Positions 13,734 to 13,797 of a stretch of 13,797 nucleotides of DNA are shown one piece after another. Origin of the DNA: Clostridia bacterium (lineage in GTDB: Bacteria; Bacillota; Clostridia; Christensenellales; CAG-314). Both the position numbers and the translations under genes were made by a program. The DNA lies in assembly GCA_017407305.1 (NCBI GenBank), contig JAFQWS010000065.1:1-13797 (forward strand), in the 5' to 3' direction. The notes below the pieces were generated by a model. The model worked only from the letters and a program-made list of their open reading frames with translations, was not told the DNA's origin and did no database searches. Every line of letters begins with the position of its first letter. Within the stretch, counting starts at the first letter, position 1.

Positions 13734-13797
13734 TTTTATACAATAAAGAGGAAAGGTCCGGCGTAATTCTTATTGGATTAACACATCCGATCGATAA

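Noticed and set aside
1..13797. CRISPR array, insertion sequence or transposase, rRNA operon
   Set aside because: No regularly spaced repeats beyond the two-copy unit at 13119-13170, no transposase or integrase motifs, and no rRNA sequence were seen.

Overview
The window looks like chromosome from an uncultured low-GC Gram-positive bacterium (Bacillota, probably a Clostridia lineage). The grounds are the AT-rich sequence, strong AGGAGG-type ribosome sites on some genes, a Gram-positive LexA-type operator (GAAC-N4-GTTC) in front of dinB, a lipoprotein signal, and a riboswitch-like leader with an intrinsic terminator ahead of a queuosine-precursor transporter. I cannot name the species.

Layout. 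Positions 1-5074 hold DNA-replication, repair and cofactor genes. coaE (cut by the left edge) follows polA on the minus strand and overlaps it. An HD-domain hydrolase gene and an SOS-type Y-family polymerase (dinB) run on the plus strand. A small membrane protein (5137-5775) ends at a bidirectional terminator facing yhhQ, a queuosine-precursor transporter on the minus strand (5844-6563). The yhhQ leader (6564-6708) reads as a ligand-controlled attenuator.

From 6802 onward all genes are on the minus strand and accessory in character. First is a 1295-residue protein with four parts: an N-terminal TIR domain, a STAND/NACHT-like NTPase, a long TPR-like helical region, and a C-terminal SAM methyltransferase. 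Next is an APH-fold small-molecule kinase. Then comes a distinctly AT-rich two-gene cassette: a zinc-ribbon/coiled-coil protein coupled by a TAATG overlap to a HEPN-motif protein. Last, behind three tandem terminators, is a small lipoprotein gene. Each unit has its own promoter and terminator, so this is a row of independent modules rather than one operon.

The most interesting object is the TIR-NTPase-TPR-methyltransferase fusion. TIR plus STAND plus helical repeats is the layout of prokaryotic NLR-like antiphage sensors, but a methyltransferase fused at the sensor end is not an arrangement I know. With the HEPN cassette nearby, the right half may be a small defence island; that is inference. 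Also notable are three core genes (polA, the HD gene, dinB) whose -10 boxes lie only 7 bases from their start codons with no Shine-Dalgarno, implying leaderless transcripts, and the fact that polA and the HD gene share one -35 hexamer read on opposite strands.
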